DNA of 64,000 nucleotides from Xiheicaenibacterium sp046351325. Its GTDB lineage: Bacteria > Myxococcota_A > Polyangia > Polyangiales > Polyangiaceae. This document shows, in pieces, positions 40,056 to 48,641 of this stretch. Position numbers and translations under genes: made by a program. The stretch's first letter is position 1, and every line of letters starts with the position of its first letter. The stretch spans positions 958,356-1,022,355 of the forward strand of contig JAXLYR010000004.1 of assembly GCA_046351325.1 (NCBI GenBank), given 5' to 3'. The notes beneath the pieces were generated by a model. The model did no database searches and was not told where the DNA came from. It worked only from the letters and a program-made list of their open reading frames with translations.

Positions 40056-41747
40056 GTGACGCGTGCGAAGTCGGGGGGGATCCGTTCATTCGCGGCGGCG
40101 AGGTCCACTGCACTCTGGCTCGTGCTCGGGGGCGCGCTCTGCGTCACCGCAGCAGTAGCCGCGGGCTGCGGTGACGATTCACCGGTCGGTCCTGGTGGGG
40201 CCGGCGGTGAGGGCGGCGGCGCCCCTGATCCTTTCGAGCTTACGCCCGAGTCGGGCGGCATCCGCAGGCTCACGGCCTCGCAGATGCGCTACTCGATCGA
40301 GTACCTGCTCGGGTCGCAGGCAGCGCTCTCGTTCGATGTCTGGGTCGATCAACAGCTGCACGGCTTCGAGTCGATCGCCGCACGTGAGCTCGCAGTCGGC
40401 GCGAACGACGTCTCGACGCTCGAGACCGCGCTCGGCCAGTCGATCGACGCGTCGCTCACGGACAAGTCGTACGTCGCGCGCTTCGCGCCCTGCGTGACGA
40501 CGACCGCGGACACGGCGTGTTACGGCGACTTCATCGACGGCTTCGGGCGCGCCGCGTGGCGACGCCCCGTCGAAGAGGACGAGCGCGCGCGCTTGCTCGC
40601 GATCGCGACCGACGCGCAGACCTGGGCGAACGGTGATTTCGCGACGGGCCTCCGCTACGCGATGCTCGCGATCTTCCAGTCGCCGAACTTCGTCTACATC
40701 GCAGAGGTCGGTGAGCCCGACGAGACGACAGGCTTCCGCAAGCTCACGTCGTACGAGCTCGCGTCGCGCATGTCGTTCTTCCTCTTGCACCGCACGCCCG
40801 ACGTCGAGCTCCTCGACGCCGTGGAGAACGGCTCGCTCGACACCGACGACGGCATCCGCGCCGAAGCTCGCCGCATGCTCGCTCTCCCCGAGGCCCGGCG
40901 CTCGCTCGACCGCTTCTTCTCCGAGCTCTACTTCATCCGAGACCTCACCGACGTGTCGAAGGACCCGACGGCGTACCCGCAGTGGAACGACGAGCTCGCG
41001 ACCGCGATGCAAGAGGAGATGCTGCGCTTCCTCCAGGACATCGTGTGGACCCGCGACGCCGACGCGCGCGAGATCTTCACGTCGAAGGACACGTTCGTGA
41101 ACCCGCTCCTCGCGGGGATTTACGGTGTGAACGCGCCTGCCTCCGGCGGCTGGGCGAAGGTCACGCTCGACGATTCGCAGGGCCGCGCCGGGCTCCTCGG
41201 CAAGGCCGGGTTCCTCGCGCGCTTCGCCCACCCGAAGCTCACGTCGCCCACGCGGCGCGGCCGTTTCTTCAGGGAGAAGGTCCTCTGTCGGGAGATCCCA
41301 CCGCCGCCCCCCGGCGTGAACCAGAGCCTGCCCGAGCCCACCGAGCCGAAGACCATGCGCGAGCGCATCGAAGCGCACGCGCTGAACGATCAGTGCGCGG
41401 GCTGTCACAACCTCATGGATCCGATCGGCCTCGCGTACGAGCACTTCGACGCGATGGGGCTCTACCGCGACAAGGAGAACGGGCTCGACATCGACACGGC
41501 GGGGAAGAGCGGAGACCTCGAGTTCGACGACGCCACCGATCTCGCGCAGCTCGCGGCCGACAACGGCGCGCGCTGCTTCGTGCAGAACTTCTGGCGCCAA
41601 TCGATGGGGCACCTCGAGACCGCGGGTGAAGAGGACGCGATCAACCTGCTCGAGAAATCGTTCGAGAAGGGTGGGTACAGCCTGCAAGACATGATGGTCG
41701 AGCTCTGCACCAACCCCGGGTTCAAGACTGTCGGCGAGCCGAAGTGA
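40056..41747 (+). CDS. DUF1592/DUF1588/DUF1585 c-type cytochrome-like lipoprotein
   Basis: A 563-residue exported protein of the family first known from planctomycetes and common in myxobacteria. The leader ends in a lipobox at VAAGC (about residue 38). The order is a DUF1595-like block (FGRAAWRRPVEEDERARLL), DUF1592 (GLRYAMLAIFQSPNFVY; ELASRMSFFL), DUF1588 with a haem c site C447-x-x-C-H451 (CAGCHNLMDPIG), and DUF1585 at the end (SLQDMMVELCTNPGF). The single CxxCH suggests one haem. The GTG start has CGGAGG upstream. It is coupled to the DUF1552 gene downstream, its usual partner. Substrate and pathway are not known. Confidence 0.9.
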   Translation: MTRAKSGGIRSFAAARSTALWLVLGGALCVTAAVAAGCGDDSPVGPGGAGGEGGGAPDPFELTPESGGIRRLTASQMRYSIEYLLGSQAALSFDVWVDQQLHGFESIAARELAVGANDVSTLETALGQSIDASLTDKSYVARFAPCVTTTADTACYGDFIDGFGRAAWRRPVEEDERARLLAIATDAQTWANGDFATGLRYAMLAIFQSPNFVYIAEVGEPDETTGFRKLTSYELASRMSFFLLHRTPDVELLDAVENGSLDTDDGIRAEARRMLALPEARRSLDRFFSELYFIRDLTDVSKDPTAYPQWNDELATAMQEEMLRFLQDIVWTRDADAREIFTSKDTFVNPLLAGIYGVNAPASGGWAKVTLDDSQGRAGLLGKAGFLARFAHPKLTSPTRRGRFFREKVLCREIPPPPPGVNQSLPEPTEPKTMRERIEAHALNDQCAGCHNLMDPIGLAYEHFDAMGLYRDKENGLDIDTAGKSGDLEFDDATDLAQLAADNGARCFVQNFWRQSMGHLETAGEEDAINLLEKSFEKGGYSLQDMMVELCTNPGFKTVGEPK

Positions 41748-41758
41748 GGATGACGAAG

Positions 41759-43195
41759 ATGAGCCGATTCGCACTCAGCCGCCGAACCTTCCTCCGTGGC
41801 GCCGCAGGCCTCGGTGTCGCGAGCGTGGGCCTGCCCATGCTCGACGCCATGCTCAACACCAACGGCACCGCCCTCGCGGGTGGCGCGCCGCTGCCCAAGC
41901 AGTTCGTGCTCTGGTTCATGGGCAACGGCGTTCGCCTCGATCGCTGGGAACCCACGCAGACGGGCGCGACCTACACGCTCTCGGAGGAGCTCGCTCCGCT
42001 CGCGAACGTCCAGGACTACCTCAAGGTCATCACTGGCCTGCAGAACTGGTGCGCCTATCAGGTGACGCACCACGAGGGCATGACCGCGTACAGCGGCTAC
42101 ACGATGACCGAGCTGAACGGCTTGTTCTCGAAGTCGGGCGGGCCGACGATCGATCAGGTCATCGCCGATCGCATTGAGGCCACGGCTACGACGCCGCCCC
42201 TCGTGCGCTCGATCCAGTGCGGCGTCTCGCGGCGCTGGAGCATCATGGACTCGGGCACCACGATGCAGTGCCTCTCGCATCGCGGTCCGAACGAGGCGCT
42301 CTTCCCCGAGTTCAACCCGCAGAAGATTTGGAACACGCTCTTCCTCGATTACCAGCCGAAGCCCGATGACAGCGCGCTGCGGCTCAGCGTGCTCGACGCC
42401 GTTCGCGAAGACACGAAGAAGCTGCAAGCTCGGTTGGGGACGGTCGACAAGCAACGGCTCGACGCGCACCTCGACGGCATCCGCGAACTCGAGGAGCGCA
42501 TCCAGGCCCTGCCGCCCGTGTGCTCGCCGCCCGATATCCCGACCGAGACGAACCCCACCGGCACTTCGAACGAGCCGCTCACGAGCGTGAACAAGGCGAT
42601 GAGCGACCTCATCGTCCACGCCTTCAAGTGCGACATCACGCGCGTCGCGAGCGTGTTCTTCATCGGGGGCGCAGCCGAGACCGTCTACACGGAGATCGGT
42701 CAGAGCGGGGGCCACCACATGAACACGCACAACGAGCCCTCGAACCAGCCGATGGTCCACGCTGGCGTCACCTACGCGATGCAACAGTTCGCGTACCTCT
42801 GCGAGAAGATGCGCTCCACGGTCGATCCGTCGGGGCTCTCGCTGCTCGACACGGGCCTCGCGCTCATGGGCAGCGACTGCTCGATCGGGCGCTCGCACTC
42901 GGTCGCGCGGCAGCCTTACCTCCTTGTCGGCAAGGGGCGCGACTCCTTCACGGGCAGCTACCACTACCAAAAGGTCGCGCGCTCCGGCGACGAGTACTCC
43001 CTGGCCGCCGCAGGCAACACGAGCGACGTGCTCTACACCGTGCTCCGATCCTTCGATCCGACCGCGGCCTCCGTCGGCGACATGACCCCGCGCCAGCTCG
43101 AAGGCGGCTGGTACGGCACCAACAACCCGCCGAATCAGGCTGCGTCCGGGTCGAGCACCGTCATCACCGAGCTCACGGGCCCCGCGTTCGGCTGA
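41759..43195 (+). CDS. Tat-exported DUF1552 protein
   Basis: A 478-residue secreted protein. The N-terminus has a twin-arginine motif (LSRRTFLRGAAGLGVASVGL), so it is exported folded through Tat. The rest matches DUF1552 by pattern: FVLWFMGNGV, LKVITGLQN, HHEGMTAYSGY, SIQCGVSRRWS, LLDTGLALMGSDCS and HYQKVARSG. It pairs with the DUF1588 gene; the two nearly always occur together and may form a periplasmic oxidation/hydrolysis system. GAGGA at 41747-41751 favours ATG 41759, with in-frame starts at 41750 and 41744. No metal site can be fixed, though several conserved His are present. Confidence 0.88.
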   Translation: MSRFALSRRTFLRGAAGLGVASVGLPMLDAMLNTNGTALAGGAPLPKQFVLWFMGNGVRLDRWEPTQTGATYTLSEELAPLANVQDYLKVITGLQNWCAYQVTHHEGMTAYSGYTMTELNGLFSKSGGPTIDQVIADRIEATATTPPLVRSIQCGVSRRWSIMDSGTTMQCLSHRGPNEALFPEFNPQKIWNTLFLDYQPKPDDSALRLSVLDAVREDTKKLQARLGTVDKQRLDAHLDGIRELEERIQALPPVCSPPDIPTETNPTGTSNEPLTSVNKAMSDLIVHAFKCDITRVASVFFIGGAAETVYTEIGQSGGHHMNTHNEPSNQPMVHAGVTYAMQQFAYLCEKMRSTVDPSGLSLLDTGLALMGSDCSIGRSHSVARQPYLLVGKGRDSFTGSYHYQKVARSGDEYSLAAAGNTSDVLYTVLRSFDPTAASVGDMTPRQLEGGWYGTNNPPNQAASGSSTVITELTGPAFG

Positions 43196-43199
43196 GCCC

Positions 43200-44147
43200 T
43201 CAGCGGAAGCTCGTGGGCGCGTTCGCGGCGCTCAGGCGACTCGTCATGTCGTTGTCGTGGAGCTCACGCGCGAGCTCGAGGTGCGTGAGGCGCTCGTCGT
43301 TCGGCAGCGACGCAGGATCGAGTCGGTTGAGCTTGACGAGCGCGTAGCGCATCAGGCGCGGGACGTAGCCCACGCCACTCGCGAGGAGGCCGCGGGCCTC
43401 CCAGCTCTCGAGCATCGCGCGCAGGCGAATCGCGTCGTGCGCCGCGTTCTCGAGCAGGATGCGCGCGAGCTGTTCGTCGAGGTCGGAGGCATGGGTCGGC
43501 AGCGCGTCGAGCGCGCGGATCGCGGCGGTTTTGGAGTCGCCCGTGCGCGCCGCGACGAGCGCGCGGACCGCGTCGAGCAAGCGCCGCTCGTCGAGCTCGA
43601 GCCGACCCTCGTCGAGGTCGACGATGAGGTCGCGCGCACCGAAGACGTCGCCGCGACGCAGGCGATCGACCGCGAGGGCGAGCTCTTGGAGCGGGCGCGC
43701 GGCGAGCACGCGCGGCGCGCTGAGGCTCGCGCCGTCGAGCGGCGCGGCGAGCCGCAGCGGGCGCGTCGCCACGTCGAAGAGCCTGTCGCGCGCGAGCTGT
43801 CGGACGAGGAAGCCTGCGAAGGTCACGATGAAGAGCGCAGCGAGCAGCGCGATCGCGAGCGCGGGGTGCGAGAGCCCCCATCCTGCGAGGTAGATGAGCA
43901 GGCCGACGATGCCCACGCGCAGGAGAGCTGCCGCTTGCAGGCCGCGCCGACCGACTTGATGAAGACGCACGCTCGCCGGCCCCGCGAAGAACCACACGAT
44001 GAAGCGGAAGCTGATCGAGACGAGCGCGCCGAGGAAGCTGAAGAGCCCGCCGCGACCGCCCGCGCGCACGAGCGACGTGACCTTTCCGTTGCGGCGGTCT
44101 TCGGCCGCTGCATAAGCTCCGCGTCCCTCGTCTCTCGCTTCGGACAC
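43200..44147 (-). CDS. membrane protein with cytoplasmic helical domain, unknown
   Basis: A 315-residue protein with three hydrophobic segments in the first 115 residues (SFLGALVSISFRFIVWFFAG; VGIVGLLIYLAGWGL; ALAIALLAALFIVTFAGFLV). A soluble Leu/Arg/Asp-rich helical domain follows (residues 120-315) that looks like degenerate TPR pairs (LQELALAVDRLRRGDVFGAR). The start is a GTG at 44147, only 4 bp from the divergent ATG of the OmpA-like gene. Its 3' end lies 4 bp from the DUF1552 stop. No family is recognised. Confidence 0.7.
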   Translation of the reverse strand: MSEARDEGRGAYAAAEDRRNGKVTSLVRAGGRGGLFSFLGALVSISFRFIVWFFAGPASVRLHQVGRRGLQAAALLRVGIVGLLIYLAGWGLSHPALAIALLAALFIVTFAGFLVRQLARDRLFDVATRPLRLAAPLDGASLSAPRVLAARPLQELALAVDRLRRGDVFGARDLIVDLDEGRLELDERRLLDAVRALVAARTGDSKTAAIRALDALPTHASDLDEQLARILLENAAHDAIRLRAMLESWEARGLLASGVGYVPRLMRYALVKLNRLDPASLPNDERLTHLELARELHDNDMTSRLSAANAPTSFR

Positions 44148-44151
44148 CAGA

Positions 44152-45009
44152 ATGGCAAGATCTCACCTTTGTCGGTCGCGCCCTAGCCATAACCCTCGCC
44201 TCGGGGCGCTCCGCTCCGTGGCGCTCGTCACCACCGTGCTCGGCGCACTCAGCGGCTGCGGCTACACGAAGGAGGAGTGGGGCGTCGTGCAGGACCAGCT
44301 CGCCCGCGCGAAGTCCGGGCAGCTCGCCGCGCAGCAGATGGCGGACGACGCCACCACCGAGCTCGGCAAGGCGAAGGATCGCCTGCAGCTGCTCGAGGAC
44401 AAGATGCGCGCGCTCGGCATCGATCTCGAGTCGACCTCGAGAATCGGGGACGTCGCCGCGTCGCTCGCGGAGCGTGAGCGCGCGCTCGCCGAGTACCGGG
44501 CGAAGGCCGCTCGCATCGAGGAGGCCCGCGCGCGGTTCGATCTGCTCCGGACGAAGGTCGCGGAGCTCGACGCAGGGTTCGAGGTCCGCGTCCGCAAGAA
44601 CCGCATCGTCATCGTCCTACCGAACGACGCGGTCTTCGACGGCAAGGACAAGCTCAAGAAAGAAGCGAAGGAGGCCCTCGGCAAGCTCGCCGCCGTGCTC
44701 AAGGGCGAGCCCACGCTGAGCACGCGCGACTTCCAGATCGCGGGCTACGTCGACGTCGTCGGCAAGGGCGGCGACGCGGTCGCTTCGAGCCTGGCGAAGG
44801 CTCAGCGCATCGCGAACTTCCTCGTCGACCCCGAGACAGGCGGGATGCAGAAGGCGCAGATCAGCGTGGCCGGCTACGGCGACGCCGACCCGGTCGCGTC
44901 CAACGACACCGACGAGGGCAAGGCGAAGAATCGCCGCTGCGAGATCGTCCTCGTGCCGGCCGCCGGCGAGGTCCTCGAGCTCCGCGCGCTGCTCGCCAAC
45001 CTCAAGTAG
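44152..45009 (+). CDS. OmpA-family peptidoglycan-binding lipoprotein
   Basis: A 285-residue protein. The leader (ALVTTVLGALSGC) predicts lipidation at about residue 36. A long coiled coil (about 40-140: QLARAKSGQLAAQQMADD; LAERERALAEYRAKAARIEE) spaces it from the membrane. The C-terminal OmpA/MotB domain runs from about 150 to 275: LPNDAVFDGKDKLKKEAKEA, FQIAGYVDVVGKGGD, SSLAKAQRIANFLV, ISVAGYGDADPVASND and KNRRCEIVLVP. It should tether the outer membrane to peptidoglycan in the way Pal does. It is divergent from the gene at 43200. Confidence 0.88.
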   Translation: MARSHLCRSRPSHNPRLGALRSVALVTTVLGALSGCGYTKEEWGVVQDQLARAKSGQLAAQQMADDATTELGKAKDRLQLLEDKMRALGIDLESTSRIGDVAASLAERERALAEYRAKAARIEEARARFDLLRTKVAELDAGFEVRVRKNRIVIVLPNDAVFDGKDKLKKEAKEALGKLAAVLKGEPTLSTRDFQIAGYVDVVGKGGDAVASSLAKAQRIANFLVDPETGGMQKAQISVAGYGDADPVASNDTDEGKAKNRRCEIVLVPAAGEVLELRALLANLK

Positions 45010-45037
45010 TTTGCTCCCCAAAGTATCGGGCGAGGGC

Positions 45038-45646
45038 TCACCCGGTCGGCCACTCGCCGTCGACCTTGCCCTCGGCGATGACGAGCGCGCCAGCGCCGAC
45101 CAGCGTCACGCGCGCGCGCACGGGGGCCCTCGCGGGGTGCGTGTCGAGCCAGGCCTCGACGCGTAGGCGTGTCGAGCCGACGCCGCACGTCCCGTCGAAA
45201 GCCGGCCCCTTGCCGTCGAGCGCTTCGGACCATGAAGGCCTGCCGGCGAAGGGAGCGTCGCCGTGGCCGAGCACCTTCGCGTCGATGAGCTCGCGCTTCT
45301 TAGCGAGGACGTTGCCAGCATCGTCGAGCAGCTCGATCGCGTCGATGCGCAGGCCGCTCACGGGACCTTGCGCGGCCGCCACCGTGAGGTCGACCACGGT
45401 GACCACGCGCACGAAATCCGAGGGTTTCGCCGTGTCGGGGAGCACCCCCTGACCGCCGTACGCTGCGAACGACACGGCGCCCGACAGCGTGAGCGCCGCG
45501 TTCACGCGCGCGCTCGCGGACGCGCTGGCGCTGCCCGAGGTGGAGCTGCTCGACTGAGCGTGGTCGGCGCTGTCTGTGCTGCCGCCGCACGCCGTCGCGG
45601 ACGTGACGATCGCCACGACCGCGAGCCGCCGAGCGCCCGAGCTCAA
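45038..45646 (-). CDS. small lipoprotein, unknown function
   Basis: A 202-residue predicted lipoprotein with a leader ending in the lipobox TATAC (about residue 20). It is followed by a Ser/Ala spacer and a beta-rich domain (LTLSGAVSFAAYGGQ; VRVVTVVDLTVAAAQGPVSG; RLRVEAWLDTH). The start is a TTG overlapping the stop of the AgmX-like gene (TTGA), so the two are coupled. No family is recognised. Confidence 0.7.
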   Translation of the reverse strand: MSSGARRLAVVAIVTSATACGGSTDSADHAQSSSSTSGSASASASARVNAALTLSGAVSFAAYGGQGVLPDTAKPSDFVRVVTVVDLTVAAAQGPVSGLRIDAIELLDDAGNVLAKKRELIDAKVLGHGDAPFAGRPSWSEALDGKGPAFDGTCGVGSTRLRVEAWLDTHPARAPVRARVTLVGAGALVIAEGKVDGEWPTG

Positions 45647-47112
45647 CGCTTCCTCGCCGTCTTGCCGCGTGGTGTGGACGGCGCGAACTCGAGCGAGGTC
45701 TTGAAGCGCACGAGCCCCGCGGCGGGCGCGGGAAAGACCGTCCGCCCGACCGCGTCGGCGATGCAGCGCGAGACGTTCCCGTCGGAGAAATCACCGGTGA
45801 CGTCGACGTTCCCCACGCGCCCGTCGTACCCCACCATCACCGTGAGGCCGAGCTTGCCGCTCAGACCCGGGTTCGTCTCCACGCCGAGGGCATAACACCC
45901 GAGCATGGCGTTCTCGCGCGTCACCATCACGGCCTCGATCGGGTCGGGCTTCTCCGTGCTGTCGACGAGCGCGATCGGCGTGCGCTCGTACCACCACTCG
46001 ACGCTCGCGCCGAACTCACCAGCCTTCAGCGGCGTCGTCGCGATCTTGAAGAGATCAGCGACCGGCGCGGACGCCTGCGCGCTGAGCGCGGACTTCGGAT
46101 CGAAGGCGCGGCTCAAGCGGAAGCTCGCGAGCGCAGAGGCTCGCGCGCTCGGCCCAGCGCCCGCCTGGAACTCACCGAACCGAAGGAAGAGGCTCGAGAT
46201 CGTGGCGTCCTTGCAGGCGCTCCACTCGGTGTTGCGAGAGGGGATGGCCGGACCCGCGTCGAGCACCGCCGTCTCGAGCGAGAGCGGCAGGCACGCCGCG
46301 AGCGCGGTCCGCAGCGGCTCGCGCGACGGCGCGCCCGTGAGCGCGTTCGCCTTCTGGACCTCGGCCTCGCTGTCGCGCCGCTCGGGGTAGAGCTCCGTCG
46401 TGACGACCGTGAGCATGGCAGGGGTGTCGACCTCGCCGCCGGCGAACTTGTCGTCAGCTGGCTTGACTACTTTCCGCGTGACCTTGCGAGCGGTCGTCAG
46501 CGCCGCGAGGATCTCTTCGATCGGGGTGTCGGGCGGGACGCGGAGCACCAACCGATCGAGCTCGGCGTCGGCCGGCTTCTGGTGCAGGCCGCCCTTCTTC
46601 CACGCGTCGCCGAGCGCGCTCTCGAGCTCGGTGCGGGCGAGCGTGCGCTGCGACGTCACGGTCGACCGATCGATGCGGCGCAGATCGTAGCCATCCTTGG
46701 TGAACAGCACGTGGAACGCGAGTCCGCCGTTGATCGCGAGGTCCGTCGCCGTCGGGATGACCTTGATGTCGGCGCGCGGCATGCTGCCCGCGATGGTGAC
46801 GCGCTCATAAAGGAACGAGCCCTCCACCCGCGTGTCGAGTGGGGTCGGCGGCAGGCCGTCGACGCGAACCTCCCCAACCCCGTTGCGCAGAGGGACCTCG
46901 ACGCGCTGCTCGCCGACGATCACGACGATCGGCTCCTTCGGGGGCAAGAGCCCCTCGGGGACGATGACGCGCAGGGTGAGGCTGCGAGGGGGCGCTGGAG
47001 CTTGCGTCGCCTCGACCCGCTTCTTGCGTTCGCGCCGGCAACCGGCGTTCGCGAGCAGCGCGGCGCCCAAACAAAACACCGTCAGGCCTCGAAGAACGAA
47101 CCTCGCGTTCAT
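45643..47112 (-). CDS. lipoprotein with AgmX/PglI-type C-terminal domain
   Basis: A 489-residue exported protein. The leader (GLTVFCLGAALLANAGC) predicts lipidation at about residue 25. The N-terminal part (LTLRVIVPEGLLPPKEPIVV) may be a beta-sandwich. The last 100 residues have the TonB-like pattern seen at the C-terminus of myxobacterial AgmX/PglI proteins: MLGCYALGVETNPGLSGKLG, VMVGYDGRVGNVDV, VSRCIADAVGRTVFPAP, with a conserved Cys pair. Such domains occur in gliding and secretion machinery proteins, but no motility gene is near. Its stop overlaps a lipoprotein TTG start. Confidence 0.75.
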   Translation of the reverse strand: MNARFVLRGLTVFCLGAALLANAGCRRERKKRVEATQAPAPPRSLTLRVIVPEGLLPPKEPIVVIVGEQRVEVPLRNGVGEVRVDGLPPTPLDTRVEGSFLYERVTIAGSMPRADIKVIPTATDLAINGGLAFHVLFTKDGYDLRRIDRSTVTSQRTLARTELESALGDAWKKGGLHQKPADAELDRLVLRVPPDTPIEEILAALTTARKVTRKVVKPADDKFAGGEVDTPAMLTVVTTELYPERRDSEAEVQKANALTGAPSREPLRTALAACLPLSLETAVLDAGPAIPSRNTEWSACKDATISSLFLRFGEFQAGAGPSARASALASFRLSRAFDPKSALSAQASAPVADLFKIATTPLKAGEFGASVEWWYERTPIALVDSTEKPDPIEAVMVTRENAMLGCYALGVETNPGLSGKLGLTVMVGYDGRVGNVDVTGDFSDGNVSRCIADAVGRTVFPAPAAGLVRFKTSLEFAPSTPRGKTARKR

Positions 47113-47295
47113 ACGCGCCGTACGCTACCAGGGGCGACCCCGGCAGGGCTCCAAAACCGCGAATTGTCCGCGCCGACGGGTGGGCTCCGCGGGCCGCTCC
47201 GCAGCACAAAAGACCGCGTAACAGCACCTTGGGGGCTTCTTCTGGGCGCCGTGTGGGCGTCGACGCCGAGCGGGCGTTGTATAGATCTCTCGCCC

Positions 47296-47841
47296 ATGCC
47301 CAAGGCTCCGCGGCGGGTCGCCTCGCGCACCATCGCCCGCTACCCGTACCTGTCGCTGACCGAACACGACGTCGTGAACGACGACGGCGGCGCTCCACGG
47401 ACTGCGGTGACCATCGAACTTTGGGATTGGTGTGTCGTGCCCGCGGTGACCCGTGAGGGCTCGTGGGTCTTCGTCGAGCAGCACCGGCATGGCGTGGACG
47501 CTGCGACGGTCGAGCCCGCGGGGGGCATCATCGAGCGCGGCGAGCCCGCCGACGTCGCTGCGACGCGCGAGCTGCTCGAGGAGACCGGCTTCGGGGGCGG
47601 TGAGGTCCGCTCGCTCGGATGGGTGCACCCGAACCCCGCGCTCTCGTCGAACCGTGCGTTCATGTTCTTGGTGGAGAACGTCGAGCGCGTCGCCGAGCCC
47701 GAGAACCCGCCCGACGAGCGCACGCACGTCGTGCTCGTCGACGACGCCGGGGCGCGCGCGCTCATCGCCGACGGGCGCCTCTCGCACGCGCTCGGCGTGC
47801 TGGCGGTCGAGCGCTCGCTCGCGTTGCGAGGTGCGCGATGA
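47296..47841 (+). CDS. Nudix hydrolase (ADP-ribose pyrophosphatase-like)
   Basis: A 181-residue cytosolic hydrolase of nucleoside diphosphates linked to X. The Nudix box (77-99) is intact: GGIIERGEP then RELLEETGF, with the metal-binding Glu residues. WVFVEQHRHGVDAATVEPAG just before it is typical of the ADP-ribose/NUDT5 branch, though the substrate is inferred. The ATG at 47296 is 10 bases after a TATAGA that could be a -10 box, so the transcript may have almost no leader. The stop overlaps the next ATG (ATGA). Confidence 0.85.
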   Translation: MPKAPRRVASRTIARYPYLSLTEHDVVNDDGGAPRTAVTIELWDWCVVPAVTREGSWVFVEQHRHGVDAATVEPAGGIIERGEPADVAATRELLEETGFGGGEVRSLGWVHPNPALSSNRAFMFLVENVERVAEPENPPDERTHVVLVDDAGARALIADGRLSHALGVLAVERSLALRGAR

Positions 47842-48545
47842 ATCCGGGGGGCGCGAAGCGCATGGGCGGGTTGAGCCCCCCGATGAATCAGGGGGGCGCG
47901 GAGAAGTGGCTCGTCGCGGCGCTCGCGATCGTGGCGCTCGCGGGCTGCAGCGCGAACGGCGCGACGTCCACGCCGACGGCGAGCGCGAGCGCGTCGGCCT
48001 CGGACGGCTCGATCCAGTCGCCTGGGTTCTTCCACTCGAAGCGGTTCGGCTTCGATCTGCCGCTGCCCGAGGGGCGCAAGTGGCGCATCGACGACACGAC
48101 CACGAAGTGGCTCAGCGCGACGCGCTCCGAGGAGTCGTCGACGCTGCTCGTGCGCGTGTGGCGCAGCGAGGACAACCGCATGAACCGCGACAAATGCGAG
48201 GCCCTCGCGCGCAGCGTGAAGTCGCTCCCGCAGCGCGAGGGCGCCGAGATCGTCGACACGCTCGATCTCGATTTGCCGGCGGGGTTCGACACGCGCGCGG
48301 ACGTCGCGCTCGTGCCCGACATGAAGGGCGGCCTGTTCGGGTTCGTGCTCGCGTTCGGCGGCTACGCGCGCGGCTGCTTCGCGTACGTGTTCGCGACGCA
48401 CGCCGAGGGTGTGAAGGCCGACGAGATCGTCGGCGATCGGCTCGCGCTGATGGTCGAGGGCTCGCTCAAGGTGCTGCGCTTCCAGAAGTCGACCGAGCTC
48501 GAGGGCGGGCTCGAGCTCGGGCCTGCCGACGACGGCAAACCCTGA
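47838..48545 (+). CDS. lipoprotein whose N-terminus is formed by repeat R2
   Basis: A 235-residue predicted lipoprotein of unknown function. The first 23 residues contain a near-repeat, MNPGGAKRMGG and MNQGGAEK, encoded by repeat R2. A leader follows (WLVAALAIVALAGC) with a lipobox at LAGC, then a Ser/Ala/Thr linker and a compact domain (FGFDLPLPEGRKWRIDDTTT; STLLVRVWRSEDN; GFVLAFGGYARGCFAYVF). The ATG overlaps the Nudix stop. Starts at the inner Met residues (47862 or 47883) would give a more normal signal peptide and may be the true ones. The leader is otherwise standard. Confidence 0.75.
   Translation: MNPGGAKRMGGLSPPMNQGGAEKWLVAALAIVALAGCSANGATSTPTASASASASDGSIQSPGFFHSKRFGFDLPLPEGRKWRIDDTTTKWLSATRSEESSTLLVRVWRSEDNRMNRDKCEALARSVKSLPQREGAEIVDTLDLDLPAGFDTRADVALVPDMKGGLFGFVLAFGGYARGCFAYVFATHAEGVKADEIVGDRLALMVEGSLKVLRFQKSTELEGGLELGPADDGKP
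47839..47900 (+). repeat. dispersed repeat family R2, copy 2 (inside coding sequence)
   Basis: TGAATCCGGGGGGCGCGAAG, then CGCATGGGCGGGTTGAGCCC, matches 224-290 read on the other strand. A second partial unit (ATGAATCAGGGGGGCGCGGA) starts 45 bases later, so the unit length is 45 bp or 15 codons and keeps the reading frame. The unit carries an ATG, so it can supply a start codon. Confidence 0.6.
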
Positions 48546-48641
48546 GCGACGCGCGCCTGCGGGTGGATCCAAGAGCGAGCGTCGCCCCAGGCGACGACGG
48601 TGGATCCAAATCCAAACTCAGTGGATTCGCTTTGACGCTGA

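Noticed and set aside
48546..48641. GTGGATCC repeated at 48563 and 48600, considered as a mobile-element footprint or terminator
   Set aside because: Only two short direct copies without inverted ends, T tract or target-site duplication; left as ordinary spacer between convergent genes.
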